Assembly: GCA_013697245.1 (NCBI GenBank)
Contig: JACCXH010000038.1
Span: forward strand, 1-64,000
DNA from: Bacteroidota bacterium
Lineage (GTDB): Bacteria; Bacteroidota; Bacteroidia; B-17B0; Aurantibacillaceae
DNA: 64,000 bases
Reading direction: 5' to 3'
Shown: positions 45,494 through 54,056 of the stretch, in pieces
How the letters are laid out: each line of letters starts with the position of its first letter
Numbering within the stretch: the first letter of the stretch is position 1
Notes under the pieces: generated by a model
Seen by the model: only the letters and a program-made list of their open reading frames with translations
Told to the model about the DNA's origin: nothing
The model's database searches: none
Made by a program: the position numbers and the translations under genes

Positions 45494-45937
45494 TTAAGCA
45501 ATCATATCAATTACATTTTCAATTGATTTTACGTAATTAATACTTATACCGTGTAAGATATCATTACTGTATTTCTTTAATATCTCATGCCTGCCTGCTT
45601 CTACAGATTTTACAAACCAATCTATTTCTGGTAAAATTTTATAATGATTTATTAAACCTTTATTTTTAACTATTGGTTTCCAAATAGCAAAGTACCATTC
45701 CATACTAGGTTGATGAAATGTTCGCAATTTCCTTTTGTCAAAAACCAGATGTTGTAAAGGAGAATCATCTATCAATGTGGAAATAGATAAAAAGATAGTC
45801 TTAAAGCTATCAATTGGTATATAGTCTCTTTCAGCAATACAGAGCGCCAGTTTCAAATGTTTGTTGTAATATACATTTGAAAATTCACAATTGTGAACTA
45901 AGCTAAAATCATAGCCATTATATTTTATCTTATCCAT
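45494..45937 (-). CDS. Small soluble protein, possible SpoIIAA/STAS-like partner of the upstream phosphatase
   Basis: 147 residues, no signal or membrane segment. I recognise no certain family. The pattern of a beta-rich start (FSLVHNCEFSNVYYN), LALCIAERDYIPIDSFKTIFLSIS, then the strand HLVFDKRKLRTF and helix-rich end (PEIDWFVKSVEAGRHEILKKYS) is like STAS/SEC14-type alpha-beta proteins that serve as substrates of SpoIIE phosphatases. It starts 2 bp downstream of a SpoIIE phosphatase gene, so the two are translated together. The partner idea rests on context. Confidence 0.6.
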   Translation of the reverse strand: MDKIKYNGYDFSLVHNCEFSNVYYNKHLKLALCIAERDYIPIDSFKTIFLSISTLIDDSPLQHLVFDKRKLRTFHQPSMEWYFAIWKPIVKNKGLINHYKILPEIDWFVKSVEAGRHEILKKYSNDILHGISINYVKSIENVIDMIA

Positions 45938-45939
45938 AA

Positions 45940-46893
45940 TTAAAATTCTACAAGTTTAAAAGAAATATCATCGGTTTGTGCATTAGAACCCTTCCACATG
46001 TTACTCTCATTTTCAATAATTACCGCCATCTCTTTTACATTTTTATCTCTATTTTCAATCAATAATTTCCGAAGCCTTTCTCGCGAGAATTTTTTATTTG
46101 ATTCTCCACCAAATTGATCTACTAAGCCATCAGAATAAAGTACTATTTTATCTCCTTTGTTTATATTTATTTCGAAATTTTCGAACTCCTCTGCAGAATT
46201 ATCGCCGATTGCGTTTTTCGTATTCGATAATGGATTTATATTTCCAATAAAAGGTATATGAAATCCTTTTCCTTTTGCCGAACAATAAATTAGTTTGTTA
46301 GACATTGGCGAAAAATAGCATATCGTTCCTTCCATATGGCCAATAGAATAACTATCTCTGTTAAATGTATTGTAAAGTTGATAATTAAACAACTTCGTCA
46401 GTATTTTGGGGTTATCAATCTCCATAGATGATGTAAGCTCATTCAACATCAACGAACCGGCTATGCTTAACATGGCTCCCGGAATGCCATGCCCCGTGGC
46501 GTCTAATAATCCAAACATAACGCCTTTATTAGTATTTTTAATAAAAACAGTATCTCCTCCAATTGAAATTTGTTGTATAACTCTAAAAACAACATCTTTT
46601 AAAAAAACTTTCAATACGTTAACATCCGGCAAAAGAGATTTTTGAATAAGTCCGGCAAACTTTACACTATCAAAAATTTCTTTATGAGTTTCGGATAATT
46701 CCTTATTTCTTTCTTCCAAAGACTGTTGCATATCAACTAAAAATTTAGTTGTCATAGCCAGCATATCTTCTTTCGCCTCTAATTGCTCTTTATAGAAATT
46801 TACATTCAATTGTATTTGTCTTACATTGTATGCAAATTTAGCAATTTTGTTTAACAAATTTGAATATTTATTAAACAAAAAAACCAGATACAT
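45940..46893 (-). CDS. SpoIIE-type (PP2C) serine/threonine phosphatase with coiled coil
   Basis: 317 residues. The N-terminal 90 residues form a long coiled coil (FYKEQLEAKEDMLAMTTKFLVDMQQSLEERNKEL) with the signalling helix IFDSVKFAGLIQKSLLP. The phosphatase domain is about 95-317: SIGGDTVFI, DATGHGIPGAMLS, YSDGLVDQFGG, QTDDISFKL give the metal-binding aspartates. There is no transmembrane sensor or TPR part, unlike the phosphatase at 18820. It probably receives its signal through the coiled coil. Its likely substrate is the small protein immediately downstream. ATG 46893 is the first possible start; ATGs further in would still keep the catalytic domain. Confidence 0.87.
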   Translation of the reverse strand: MYLVFLFNKYSNLLNKIAKFAYNVRQIQLNVNFYKEQLEAKEDMLAMTTKFLVDMQQSLEERNKELSETHKEIFDSVKFAGLIQKSLLPDVNVLKVFLKDVVFRVIQQISIGGDTVFIKNTNKGVMFGLLDATGHGIPGAMLSIAGSLMLNELTSSMEIDNPKILTKLFNYQLYNTFNRDSYSIGHMEGTICYFSPMSNKLIYCSAKGKGFHIPFIGNINPLSNTKNAIGDNSAEEFENFEININKGDKIVLYSDGLVDQFGGESNKKFSRERLRKLLIENRDKNVKEMAVIIENESNMWKGSNAQTDDISFKLVEF

Positions 46894-47002
46894 TGTATTA
46901 ATGAAAACTTAGGTAATTTTTCCACACATTTAAAAACTCATAAGACTTTAAATGCTTGGTATTTAACCTTATGGTATGATAAATTCAGGCAATCTTCGCG
47001 TT

Positions 47003-48217
47003 TTATTTAACAAATACAAACTCCACTCTTCTGTTAAGTGCTTTATTATCGCTTATGGGTTTTGTATCGCCGTAGCCGCTAAAAGTTATTCTTCCGTCTT
47101 TAATGCCTTTTGATATTAAATAGTCTGCCACATTTTTTGCGCGATCTAAAGAAAGGATCCTATTTTGTTCTTTTGCACCATTATTATCTGTATGTCCGTT
47201 TATCTCTACCTGCATTTTCGCATCTTTCTTTAAGAGATTTATTACTTTATTTAATAAGGTAAACGATTCAGCTCCTTCGATCTTGGAAGATCCTATTTCA
47301 AAATTAATATTTAAGTTAATAGAAAGAGAGTTGCCAAGATCCTTCATTACTTTTTCGCCAAATTCTTCTTTCGCGTATTTTTCAAATGAAATATTTTTTG
47401 ACGACATGCTTTTAAAAGATCCTGCTTCTAAAAATATGGCTGAATCGTAAAGTCGATCGCCCACATCGGCAATGGCTATTTTAATATGGTATTTTTTACC
47501 GGGCACTACTTTAGCCCCTGCATGCAGCACCACCGTAAAGCCATCAAACTGAAAAGTGGAAGCCATTTCGCTACCCTGTTTATTATTTTCCCATTTCTGA
47601 CTATTTTCCGGATCCCACATATAATTCCTAATAAAATATTTTTTATTTACAATTGAATTAATATTATCTACTGTTATAGGAATGTGACCATCCAGTATGG
47701 CTAAATTTTTCCGGGCACGTGGTTCTTCGCTGCTAAGAAAAAACCCAAATATATCGTTGACGTTTTTATTAGCATATTCAGGGTATTCTTCAGAGGCGAA
47801 GAAAAAATTAAACGCAATGCTATCATCCGACGGAATAAAATCAAATTCTAAAACTGCCGCATCAAAGGCGGGGCCTTTAGCAATAGCACTTAGCGATGCA
47901 TCGGTATTATTAAGCGATTTCGAACTTTTATCGGGTGTATTATTTGGGCCTACGGCATCAAATACATTGCCGGTAGATAAGATGATACCTTTTGGAATAA
48001 CCTTTGTGTACTTCATTGAACAACTAAAAATGCCCAGCGATCTTTTGTAACCTTTGTATTTTACATTTTCAATTTTAGAATCGTTCGCTTTATCTACAAA
48101 AATAGTCTTCACCATTTCTTCTGCAGAAAGTGTTGTGTCAATACTTAATTGTGCTTGAGTCAATTTTGTAAAACACATTAATAAAACAACAAAAACCCGG
48201 GTAATATTTTTTGCCAT
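47003..48217 (-). CDS. OmpA-domain protein with choice-of-anchor-L domain
   Basis: 404 residues with a signal peptide (to KLTQAQ). Residues about 30-280 are a choice-of-anchor L domain: PKGIILSTGNVFDAVGPNN, AAVLEFDFIPSDDSIAFNFFFASEEYPEY, VNDIFGFFLS, ending with a beta-sandwich (YHIKIAIADVGDRLYDSAIFLEAGSF). The last 120 residues form an OmpA-like peptidoglycan-binding domain (NINFEIGSSKI, VEINGHTDNNGAKEQN, RITFSGYGDTKPIS). The anchor-L domain normally appears on T9SS or LPXTG proteins, so this fusion with OmpA is a variant that holds it at the outer membrane. It is 109 bp upstream of the SpoIIE gene. Confidence 0.88.
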   Translation of the reverse strand: MAKNITRVFVVLLMCFTKLTQAQLSIDTTLSAEEMVKTIFVDKANDSKIENVKYKGYKRSLGIFSCSMKYTKVIPKGIILSTGNVFDAVGPNNTPDKSSKSLNNTDASLSAIAKGPAFDAAVLEFDFIPSDDSIAFNFFFASEEYPEYANKNVNDIFGFFLSSEEPRARKNLAILDGHIPITVDNINSIVNKKYFIRNYMWDPENSQKWENNKQGSEMASTFQFDGFTVVLHAGAKVVPGKKYHIKIAIADVGDRLYDSAIFLEAGSFKSMSSKNISFEKYAKEEFGEKVMKDLGNSLSINLNINFEIGSSKIEGAESFTLLNKVINLLKKDAKMQVEINGHTDNNGAKEQNRILSLDRAKNVADYLISKGIKDGRITFSGYGDTKPISDNKALNRRVEFVFVK

Positions 48218-48288
48218 ATATCTAAATTATCAAGCACTATAATGCATAAACAAGCAAAAGATACGATAGGAAAGAAAAAAAAGAACGA

Positions 48289-49692
48289 TCATTCATGCGT
48301 AACGATCAATCGCTTATTTACAACTCCCTCTCTATTTTTAATACTTACATTATAAACACCTTCGCTTAAATTACTTGTATTTATAATTGTTTTGCCAATC
48401 ATTTCGTGGCTCATTAACAACTTACCGCTAATGTCGTATACATTTACATTTGCTTGTCCGTTAATACCCGAATAATCAATATGAAATTCTGTTGAAGCAG
48501 GATTTGGGTAAACATTAAAACTATTATTTAATCTTGCCTGTTCCATGTTACCTGTTGTTATACATCCCATAAAATTATTAAACGCAGCAGCATTACCATT
48601 AAACACATTTACATCCATAGCACCTGATATGCCCGGAACTGTTGCTGTCCAAGAGTATTGATTAAACGTCCAGGTATTCCAAACACCAATATTTGGCGGT
48701 GCTGTTGTTGAACTACCACTTAAATAATCTGTCCACAAGCTGTAAGTATTTACAGAACTATTTAAATAATTTGCCGTTGAAGCACCAATGTATAAAACAG
48801 GTTTAATACCTGTAGCTGTTTGTACAGTGTTCATCCATGTTTGAACCCAAGCTGTTAATTGCGCACTGGTAAAATTACTTTGCAAATAAGAGCCCTCTAA
48901 ATCGAGCGATGGAGGTAATTGACAAGTGGTGATATAAGGTTGCGCGACACTTAAAAAATAATTCGCCTCAGAAACTGCTCCGGCAAGAGATGGATTAAGA
49001 TCAGGACGTGCAAAATGATAAGCGCCCATTTTTAATCCGGCTAGCGGGCCGTTTACAGCATAATTTAAATACCAACTATCGGTATAACCAACTCCTTCGG
49101 TAGCTTTAGCGTAAGCAAATGTATAACCGGCACCCGCTACCTGCGACCAGTTGATGGAGCCGTAACCGCTGTAAACATCCACACCTAATATTTGTATTAA
49201 AGGGGTTCCGCTGGTGTCTCTCCAAACTAAAGTTGAATAAGGTGATCCGGTATTAATGTTACAACCCGAAAGTGTAGTGAGTAATTTAACGGTACCTGTA
49301 AATGTGGCTGTCCACCTAATGTAAGGCGCCGAAGCGCAATTTGGCCTACCACAATTATTTTGATAACACAAAGTAGCGCCGGTGGAATTATTAAATAAAG
49401 TCAGCTCGGCATCCCATCCCTGGCTACCGCCAAAATCGCTACAGTAAGACCATTCGTAGGTATTGCCATTTACTACATGGAACAAAGTATAATTACCTGC
49501 ATTCATATATGCGCTGATAGTTGACCAGGACGAATAGCTTGTTGAAAATGTTGTGCTTGGGTATTGCCCGGTTGAATTGGTTGCTGTAGCGGCACATCCA
49601 CCGGGGCTACAAACCTGCGCGTAACACTTATTGTTTGTTAAAGAAAAATTAAGAGTTATTAGTATAGTTAAAACTGTAAGCGTTTTTTTCAT
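48289..49692 (-). CDS. T9SS-exported GH25 lysozyme-like muramidase
   Basis: About 467 residues from ATG 49692 (MKKTLTVLTILITLNFS); an ATG five codons earlier is also in frame. Signal peptide to CYAQ; Cys-rich beta domain at about 30-165 (pre-peptidase-like). The GH25 catalytic domain is at about 170-360: ILGVDVYSGYGSINW, FAYAKATEGVGYTD, GAYHFARP, and the catalytic pair in SLDLEGSY (Asp264, Glu266). The type A sorting domain is NVYPNPASTEFHIDYSG ... LSEGVYNVSIKNREG. It should cleave peptidoglycan outside the cell, most likely of other bacteria. Confidence 0.9.
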   Translation of the reverse strand: MKKTLTVLTILITLNFSLTNNKCYAQVCSPGGCAATATNSTGQYPSTTFSTSYSSWSTISAYMNAGNYTLFHVVNGNTYEWSYCSDFGGSQGWDAELTLFNNSTGATLCYQNNCGRPNCASAPYIRWTATFTGTVKLLTTLSGCNINTGSPYSTLVWRDTSGTPLIQILGVDVYSGYGSINWSQVAGAGYTFAYAKATEGVGYTDSWYLNYAVNGPLAGLKMGAYHFARPDLNPSLAGAVSEANYFLSVAQPYITTCQLPPSLDLEGSYLQSNFTSAQLTAWVQTWMNTVQTATGIKPVLYIGASTANYLNSSVNTYSLWTDYLSGSSTTAPPNIGVWNTWTFNQYSWTATVPGISGAMDVNVFNGNAAAFNNFMGCITTGNMEQARLNNSFNVYPNPASTEFHIDYSGINGQANVNVYDISGKLLMSHEMIGKTIINTSNLSEGVYNVSIKNREGVVNKRLIVTHE

Positions 49693-49827
49693 GATCGTGG
49701 TTTGCAATGGCTGTTGCTAAAGTTAATCATTTTTAGAAATCGCAAAATGTATTTCAGTCTCGTAAAAATTAAAATCCATTTAGATTATGATTGAAAAATA
49801 TGATGGTCAAACCTTATTGTATCGGTT

Positions 49828-50304
49828 TTAATGACTACTTATTTTATTTGTACCAACAGGTTTAGTAGCAGAGTAGTTTCCATCTTTATCAAACCAAAGC
49901 ATATTGCCCGAACTGCGCTTAGAAAAGTAAGATATGTTTCCTGCATCATCTTCGCAAGACCAAACTGTGTATTGCTCTTTGGGGTAAGTGGTAGCAAAAT
50001 AATCGGTAATTGGTTTTAAATATGATTCATAATCCAACTCATCATCTGAATGTATTAAATTTCCATATTGGTTATAAACAATTATATGATCAAGGTTAGT
50101 TGCCTGATCTCTGTACTTAGCACAATAATTATCTCCGTCCATTTGCCAGGCGGGACTAACGTTCGCGTACTTCTTTTTAAAATTCGCCAATACGGTTGCC
50201 GGCGTGTTAACCTGTTCGGAAGAGTTTTGATTGGAACTTGTGGTTGTTTGCGCTACTAACGCATTTATTGCGAATAGCGCTAATAATAAGATGACTCTTT
50301 TCAT
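49828..50304 (-). CDS. Exported PepSY-like (BLIP-type) small protein
   Basis: 158 residues with a signal peptide (to LVAQ). The mature part reads ATVLANFKKKYANVSPAWQMDGDNYCAKYRD, the start of the PepSY-like fold of small Bacteroidota periplasmic proteins (VxxxFxxKYP...W...ngxyxAxF), followed by YNQYGNLI and a second half-repeat (ITDYFATTYPKEQYTVWSCEDDAGNISYF). Function unknown; such proteins are often induced under stress. It is divergent from the GNAT gene at 50453. Confidence 0.7.
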   Translation of the reverse strand: MKRVILLLALFAINALVAQTTTSSNQNSSEQVNTPATVLANFKKKYANVSPAWQMDGDNYCAKYRDQATNLDHIIVYNQYGNLIHSDDELDYESYLKPITDYFATTYPKEQYTVWSCEDDAGNISYFSKRSSGNMLWFDKDGNYSATKPVGTNKISSH

Positions 50305-50347
50305 TTAATTTCTGTTTAGTTTACTAGCAAAAGGTAAAGAGATTTTT

Positions 50348-50443
50348 ATGCCAAAGAATATATCTGCTTTGGCTGCTGTTTTAACTTTAAATGAGGAATT
50401 ATTTAACCAGTTGGGACTGTTTAAGGCATATAAAAAATGCTAA
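50348..50443 (+). CDS. Possible short peptide upstream of the GNAT gene
   Basis: 31 residues, ATG 50348 to TAA 50441. The sequence is well balanced (ISALAAVLTLNEELFNQLGLF in part), with a helical, amphipathic look, and ends 9 bp before the start of the GNAT gene. It could be a leader peptide or a chance frame; I give it low weight. Confidence 0.25.
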   Translation: MPKNISALAAVLTLNEELFNQLGLFKAYKKC

Positions 50444-50452
50444 CTTTAGATT

Positions 50453-50968
50453 ATGATTAAAATTATAAGAGCAACGACTAATGATACCAACCTGATTTCG
50501 GAGGTTGGGAAGATCTCGTTCCTTGAATCTCATGGCATATCCGGCCCCGACCGCGAAATAAAACAATACGTTGAACAAGCTTTTTCTTTAGAAGCAATTG
50601 CCAAAGAACTGGAAGATAAAAAAAATAATTATTTCATCCTATATTACAATAACCAGATAGCAGGCTATTCAAATATAATTTACAACGCAACTAATCCAAA
50701 AATTGAAAGCAAATTCATTTGCAAGCTTGACAGGTTATATGTTTTAAAAGAATTTCATGGACTTAAATTGGGCACAGCACTTTTTGAATTTAATATTCAG
50801 CAATCGTTAGAAAATTTACAAACAGGTATTTGGCTTTATGTTTGGACAGGAAATAAGCCTGCCCTTGGTTTTTACAAAAAGGCCGGTCTTGAAATAATCG
50901 CATCAACAACATTTAAGATCACCGAAAATCATTCTAATCCAAATTACTGGATGTATAGGCGTTTTTAA
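50453..50968 (+). CDS. GNAT-family N-acetyltransferase
   Basis: 171 residues. The acetyl-CoA site is seen in LDRLYVLKEFHGLKLGTALFEF (strand, then the G-x-x-x-G-x turn), and IWLYVWTGNKPALGFYKKAGLEII is the typical motif B. The N-terminus IKIIRATTNDTNLISEV is the classical GNAT start. It is close to YitI/PaiA-type acetyltransferases; the substrate is unknown. Confidence 0.88.
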   Translation: MIKIIRATTNDTNLISEVGKISFLESHGISGPDREIKQYVEQAFSLEAIAKELEDKKNNYFILYYNNQIAGYSNIIYNATNPKIESKFICKLDRLYVLKEFHGLKLGTALFEFNIQQSLENLQTGIWLYVWTGNKPALGFYKKAGLEIIASTTFKITENHSNPNYWMYRRF

Positions 50969-51037
50969 GTTTAGATTTCTACTTTTTATATCCTATTCGG
51001 AACTGAAGTTTTAAATATTTCTTAAATAAAATAATTT

Positions 51038-51384
51038 ATGAAAAAACTATTTGCTATTCTGGAAAGCTTCGTGCTAAGCGCTGCCAATTCGCAGGTATTT
51101 ACCAATTTTAATTTTGAAAATAGAAACTTAGAAGACTGAACAGTAAACAGGGGTAAATTGTCGGGCTTTAATAATGTTGCTATGACCGGCTGTTGCACAT
51201 TTCTTTAAATCCAAATACAACAAACACAATTTTGATCTCTGATCTTTTAGGAAAAATAGTTTTAACACAAAACGATCTTAAAAAAAATAATACTCTATCA
51301 ATTAAAGACCTTTGGCCAGGTGTATATTTTTATAAAATAGTTAGCGGCTCTAAAGAAATTTCAGGAAAGTTTATTAAAGAATAA
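51038..51384 (+). pseudogene. Decayed T9SS type A secreted protein
   Basis: ATG 51038 opens a signal peptide and mature start (MKKLFAILESFVLSAANSQ then VFTNFNFENRNLED). It is then broken by TGA at 51137-51139, where a Trp (TGG) would fit the usual NFExxxLxxW motif. The same frame continues TVNRGKLSGFNNVAMTGC to a second stop near 51200. The remaining part to 51384 lies in another frame and is a clear type A sorting domain (ISLNPNTTNTILISDLLGK ... LWPGVYFYKIVSGSKEISG). So both ends of a secreted protein are left, joined by a large deletion and a frameshift. Confidence 0.78.
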
Positions 51385-51401
51385 ATTAAAGTGCGATCCA
51401 T

Positions 51402-51434
51402 AAAAAAAGCCTTTCAAATTGAAAGGCTTTTTTT
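51402..51434. terminator. Bidirectional intrinsic terminator
   Basis: AAAAAAAGCCTTTC and GAAAGGCTTTTTTT form a 14 bp stem with an AAATT loop, with T-runs on both sides. It lies between the decayed T9SS gene (plus) and the gene at 51447 (minus). Confidence 0.9.
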
Positions 51435-51446
51435 ATTATAGAAATT

Positions 51447-51878
51447 TTATTTGCTATAAAAAGAAATGTAAGCGTCTTTTTCTGATCTATTTTTTTCAAA
51501 TATCACCTGCATTTTTGCACCTAACCATTCGTAGTTTTTCTTTGCTAAATTTGATCTATTTGGTTCGCCATAACTTTCTTTCAATATCTTTAAAAAATTA
51601 GAACCTGTTTGGTTTTTTGTTTGAACCGAAATGGTAGACAATTTATTTTTAAAAAATGTAACTCTTATGTATTCAAATTCCACTCCTTTTATTTTAATAT
51701 TATCCTCGGGTAAAGAATACAATTTAGTATTGTCCTCCTCAATTTCTAAGGTTAAATCTTTAATTTCGGCAGGCGAAACACCAAACACATAATTACTAAA
51801 TCCATTTTTTCCTTCTAACGAGTTGTTTTGTGTCATTCCTAAAAAAGGAAATAGCAAGAGTAAAATTATCTTTTTCAT
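51447..51878 (-). CDS. Small exported protein of unknown function
   Basis: 143 residues with a signal peptide (MKKIILLLLFPFLGMTQ). The mature part is a small alpha/beta domain with features GFSNYVFGVSPAEIKDLTLEIEEDN and FEYIRVTFFKNKLSTISVQTK, ending in a basic C-terminus. The pattern of a short helix, then VTFFKNKLSxISVQ and FLKILKESYGEP, recurs in hypothetical periplasmic proteins of this phylum. I cannot assign a function. Confidence 0.6.
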   Translation of the reverse strand: MKKIILLLLFPFLGMTQNNSLEGKNGFSNYVFGVSPAEIKDLTLEIEEDNTKLYSLPEDNIKIKGVEFEYIRVTFFKNKLSTISVQTKNQTGSNFLKILKESYGEPNRSNLAKKNYEWLGAKMQVIFEKNRSEKDAYISFYSK

Positions 51879-51985
51879 ACACTAAATTTTATTGATCGTG
51901 AGTTAAAGATAATCTCGACAAAAAAATATTATTGCACTAAAAACGATACTTTCTTACATATGTTAGGTGGTTGTTAAAGTAAAAC

Positions 51986-53161
51986 TTAATTTTTTAAGAT
52001 CTTGTAATGTTGGCCGGCCCTGCCTGCAATTTGAAAAACATAAATACCTGCCGGAAGATCTTTAATATCAAGAGTGGTGATTGTTTCATCAAGATCTCCA
52101 ATAAGCATAAGATTTCCCATTTGATCGGTTATGGTATACCTTAAGTTTTGCAAATCGGCATTTATTTTTATGTGTATAATGTCACTAGACGGATTTGGGA
52201 ATAAAGAAAAGGTTTTTGATACTTTATTTTCTACTAATTCGGTAACAGCTGAAGTATAAACCGAAATACCATCCATCGTGCCGATCCATAAATTGCCATT
52301 GCTATCGGTAACAGAAGTGTTTACCTGATCGCCAATTAAACCATTGCTTGTATTGTAATTTATAAAAGCGCTGCCGTTATATTTTGAAATGCCTGCTGCA
52401 TTTGTACCAAACCATTTATTATTTGCCTGATCTATTGTAATTGCAAAAACATTATTTGCAGCTAAACCATTTGTGGTAGTATAATTTGTCCAAACTGCGC
52501 CATCATATTTTTTTAAGCCTGTTGCTGTGCCAAACCATATGTTTCCATTGGCATCGGGTTTTATAACATGCACATAATTTGCCTGTGAATAATTTGTCCA
52601 GTTTACGCCATCAAATTTAGATACACCTCCACCCCAGGTACCAAACCAAAAATTATTTGCCTGGTCAATTACCACGCTTGTAACAATATTATTTGTTAAG
52701 CCGGTTGCAGTTGTAAAACTTGTCCAATTAGTGCCGTCAAATTTTGAAACACCCATATTGGTTGCAAACCATTTGTTTCCATTCACATCAATTTCTATAG
52801 CATAAACTAGGTTGTTGGATAAGCCTTCAAAAGTTGTATAATTGATCCATGTTACACCATTAAATTTGGATACGCCGCCATCAGTTCCTACCCAAATATT
52901 TCCAGAGGCGTCAATTTTAAGCGCTCGCACATAATCATTTACCAACCCATCATTAAATGTATAGTTTGTCCAATTGGTGCCATCAAATTTAGAAATACCT
53001 CCGCCATAGGTGCCAAACCATTTATTGCCAAAGGCATCTATTACAATTGCCTGCACATTGTTGTTTGCTAATCCGTTTGTTTGATCATAAGAGGTCCATG
53101 TTTGCGCTTTGCTAAATAAGCCTGCGACCATTAATACTAATACCAGTAATTTTGTTTTCAT
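51986..53161 (-). CDS. T9SS-exported seven-bladed propeller protein (Reg_prop repeats)
   Basis: 391 residues with a signal peptide (to FSKAQ). Seven repeats of about 40 residues follow at about 22-300, each with the core NxWxGTxxG (NKWFGTYGG, NIWVGTDGG, NKWFATNMG, NFWFGTWGG, NIWFGTATG, NKWFGTNAAG, NLWIGTMDG) and an ISKFDG...WTNYT linker. These are the two-component-regulator propeller repeats, and the count makes one complete propeller. The last 75 residues are a type A sorting domain (LFPNPSSDIIHIKINADL ... LPAGIYVFQIAG). There is no kinase or transmembrane segment, so it is a freestanding propeller, secreted or surface-bound. It is monocistronic. Confidence 0.9.
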   Translation of the reverse strand: MKTKLLVLVLMVAGLFSKAQTWTSYDQTNGLANNNVQAIVIDAFGNKWFGTYGGGISKFDGTNWTNYTFNDGLVNDYVRALKIDASGNIWVGTDGGVSKFNGVTWINYTTFEGLSNNLVYAIEIDVNGNKWFATNMGVSKFDGTNWTSFTTATGLTNNIVTSVVIDQANNFWFGTWGGGVSKFDGVNWTNYSQANYVHVIKPDANGNIWFGTATGLKKYDGAVWTNYTTTNGLAANNVFAITIDQANNKWFGTNAAGISKYNGSAFINYNTSNGLIGDQVNTSVTDSNGNLWIGTMDGISVYTSAVTELVENKVSKTFSLFPNPSSDIIHIKINADLQNLRYTITDQMGNLMLIGDLDETITTLDIKDLPAGIYVFQIAGRAGQHYKILKN

Positions 53162-53510
53162 TTGTGTTTTGTTTTTAGTTATTATTTTGATTAATTAATA
53201 ATTATAAAACAAAAGTCAGTTAATGCTACAATGAAAACTTACGGAAAAATAGATGTAGAAATGGAAAATCTTTAATTTTTATAAAAGTCCGTTTCGAAGA
53301 TGAAGGAAAAAGAGATTTTTTGCATTTTTCGCAAATACTTGCCTTTCAATTGAATTTTTTGCAAAATAAAACAGGATAAATAACTGGATCTTGCCAAAAA
53401 AAGAAGTTGATCATAGGTTAAAACTTATATAAAGAGAATCGCGTTTGTTTAATGTGAAGATCCAATAAATAAACAAAAGAAAAATATAAATACTAGCTGT
53501 ATTCTAATTA
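53162..53510. other. 349 bp gap without a supported gene
   Basis: AT-rich DNA between two minus-strand genes. I see no palindrome, tRNA or long frame; the longest open stretches are under 20 codons with ATG. The upstream region of the propeller gene, including its promoter, should lie at the left end (53162-53220), but no exact TAnnTTTG box is visible. Confidence 0.5.
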
Positions 53511-53969
53511 TTAATGAGATTTTTTTTGGATGGTTTCATGTATCTTATTTACCTCCATTAAAGCTGCCGAACAATACCAAGGGTATAGATCCACTACAAA
53601 TAAATTAGACTTAATAGCAGGATCACTCTCGCATAATTTTCTGGCTTCCTCAACAGTTTTTACGTCCAAAATAAAAATGCCACGGTAAGCATTATCGTTT
53701 TTACCTAACGGACCTGCAACCGTGAGCTTACCTTCGCTTGCCAGTTTACCAATGTTATTCATGTGACCACGAAAAAGAGAATCTGACTCTTTTTTGTCCT
53801 TAGCGGTATAAGTACCTGTTTTTAATATAGCCAAAATATAGCTTTTCATTCCATAATCATCGGCACCTAATTTTTTGGCGAGCAACGAATCGTACTGAAT
53901 TTTATTAGACTGGGCTTTTACAAATTGAAAGCCAAAAAATATAAGCGAAAGAAATAAAAATTGTTTCAT
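53511..53969 (-). CDS. Secreted YciI-like protein
   Basis: 152 residues with a signal peptide (to QFVKAQ). The body has the YCII fold pattern: YILAILKTG, HMNNIGKLASEGKLTVAGPLGKNDNAYRGIFIL, VEEARKLCESDPAIKSNLFVVDLYPWY, where the conserved His and the GPL stretch are the usual family landmarks. Cytoplasmic YciI-like proteins bind small ligands; export is common in Bacteroidota members. Function unknown. Confidence 0.8.
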   Translation of the reverse strand: MKQFLFLSLIFFGFQFVKAQSNKIQYDSLLAKKLGADDYGMKSYILAILKTGTYTAKDKKESDSLFRGHMNNIGKLASEGKLTVAGPLGKNDNAYRGIFILDVKTVEEARKLCESDPAIKSNLFVVDLYPWYCSAALMEVNKIHETIQKKSH

Positions 53970-54056
53970 TTTTTTACGTTCAAAATATTAATTAAATGCG
54001 CATAATCGGTAAAAAATTATCGGGAAGAGAAGCATTAAGTTATAAATAATTATTAC

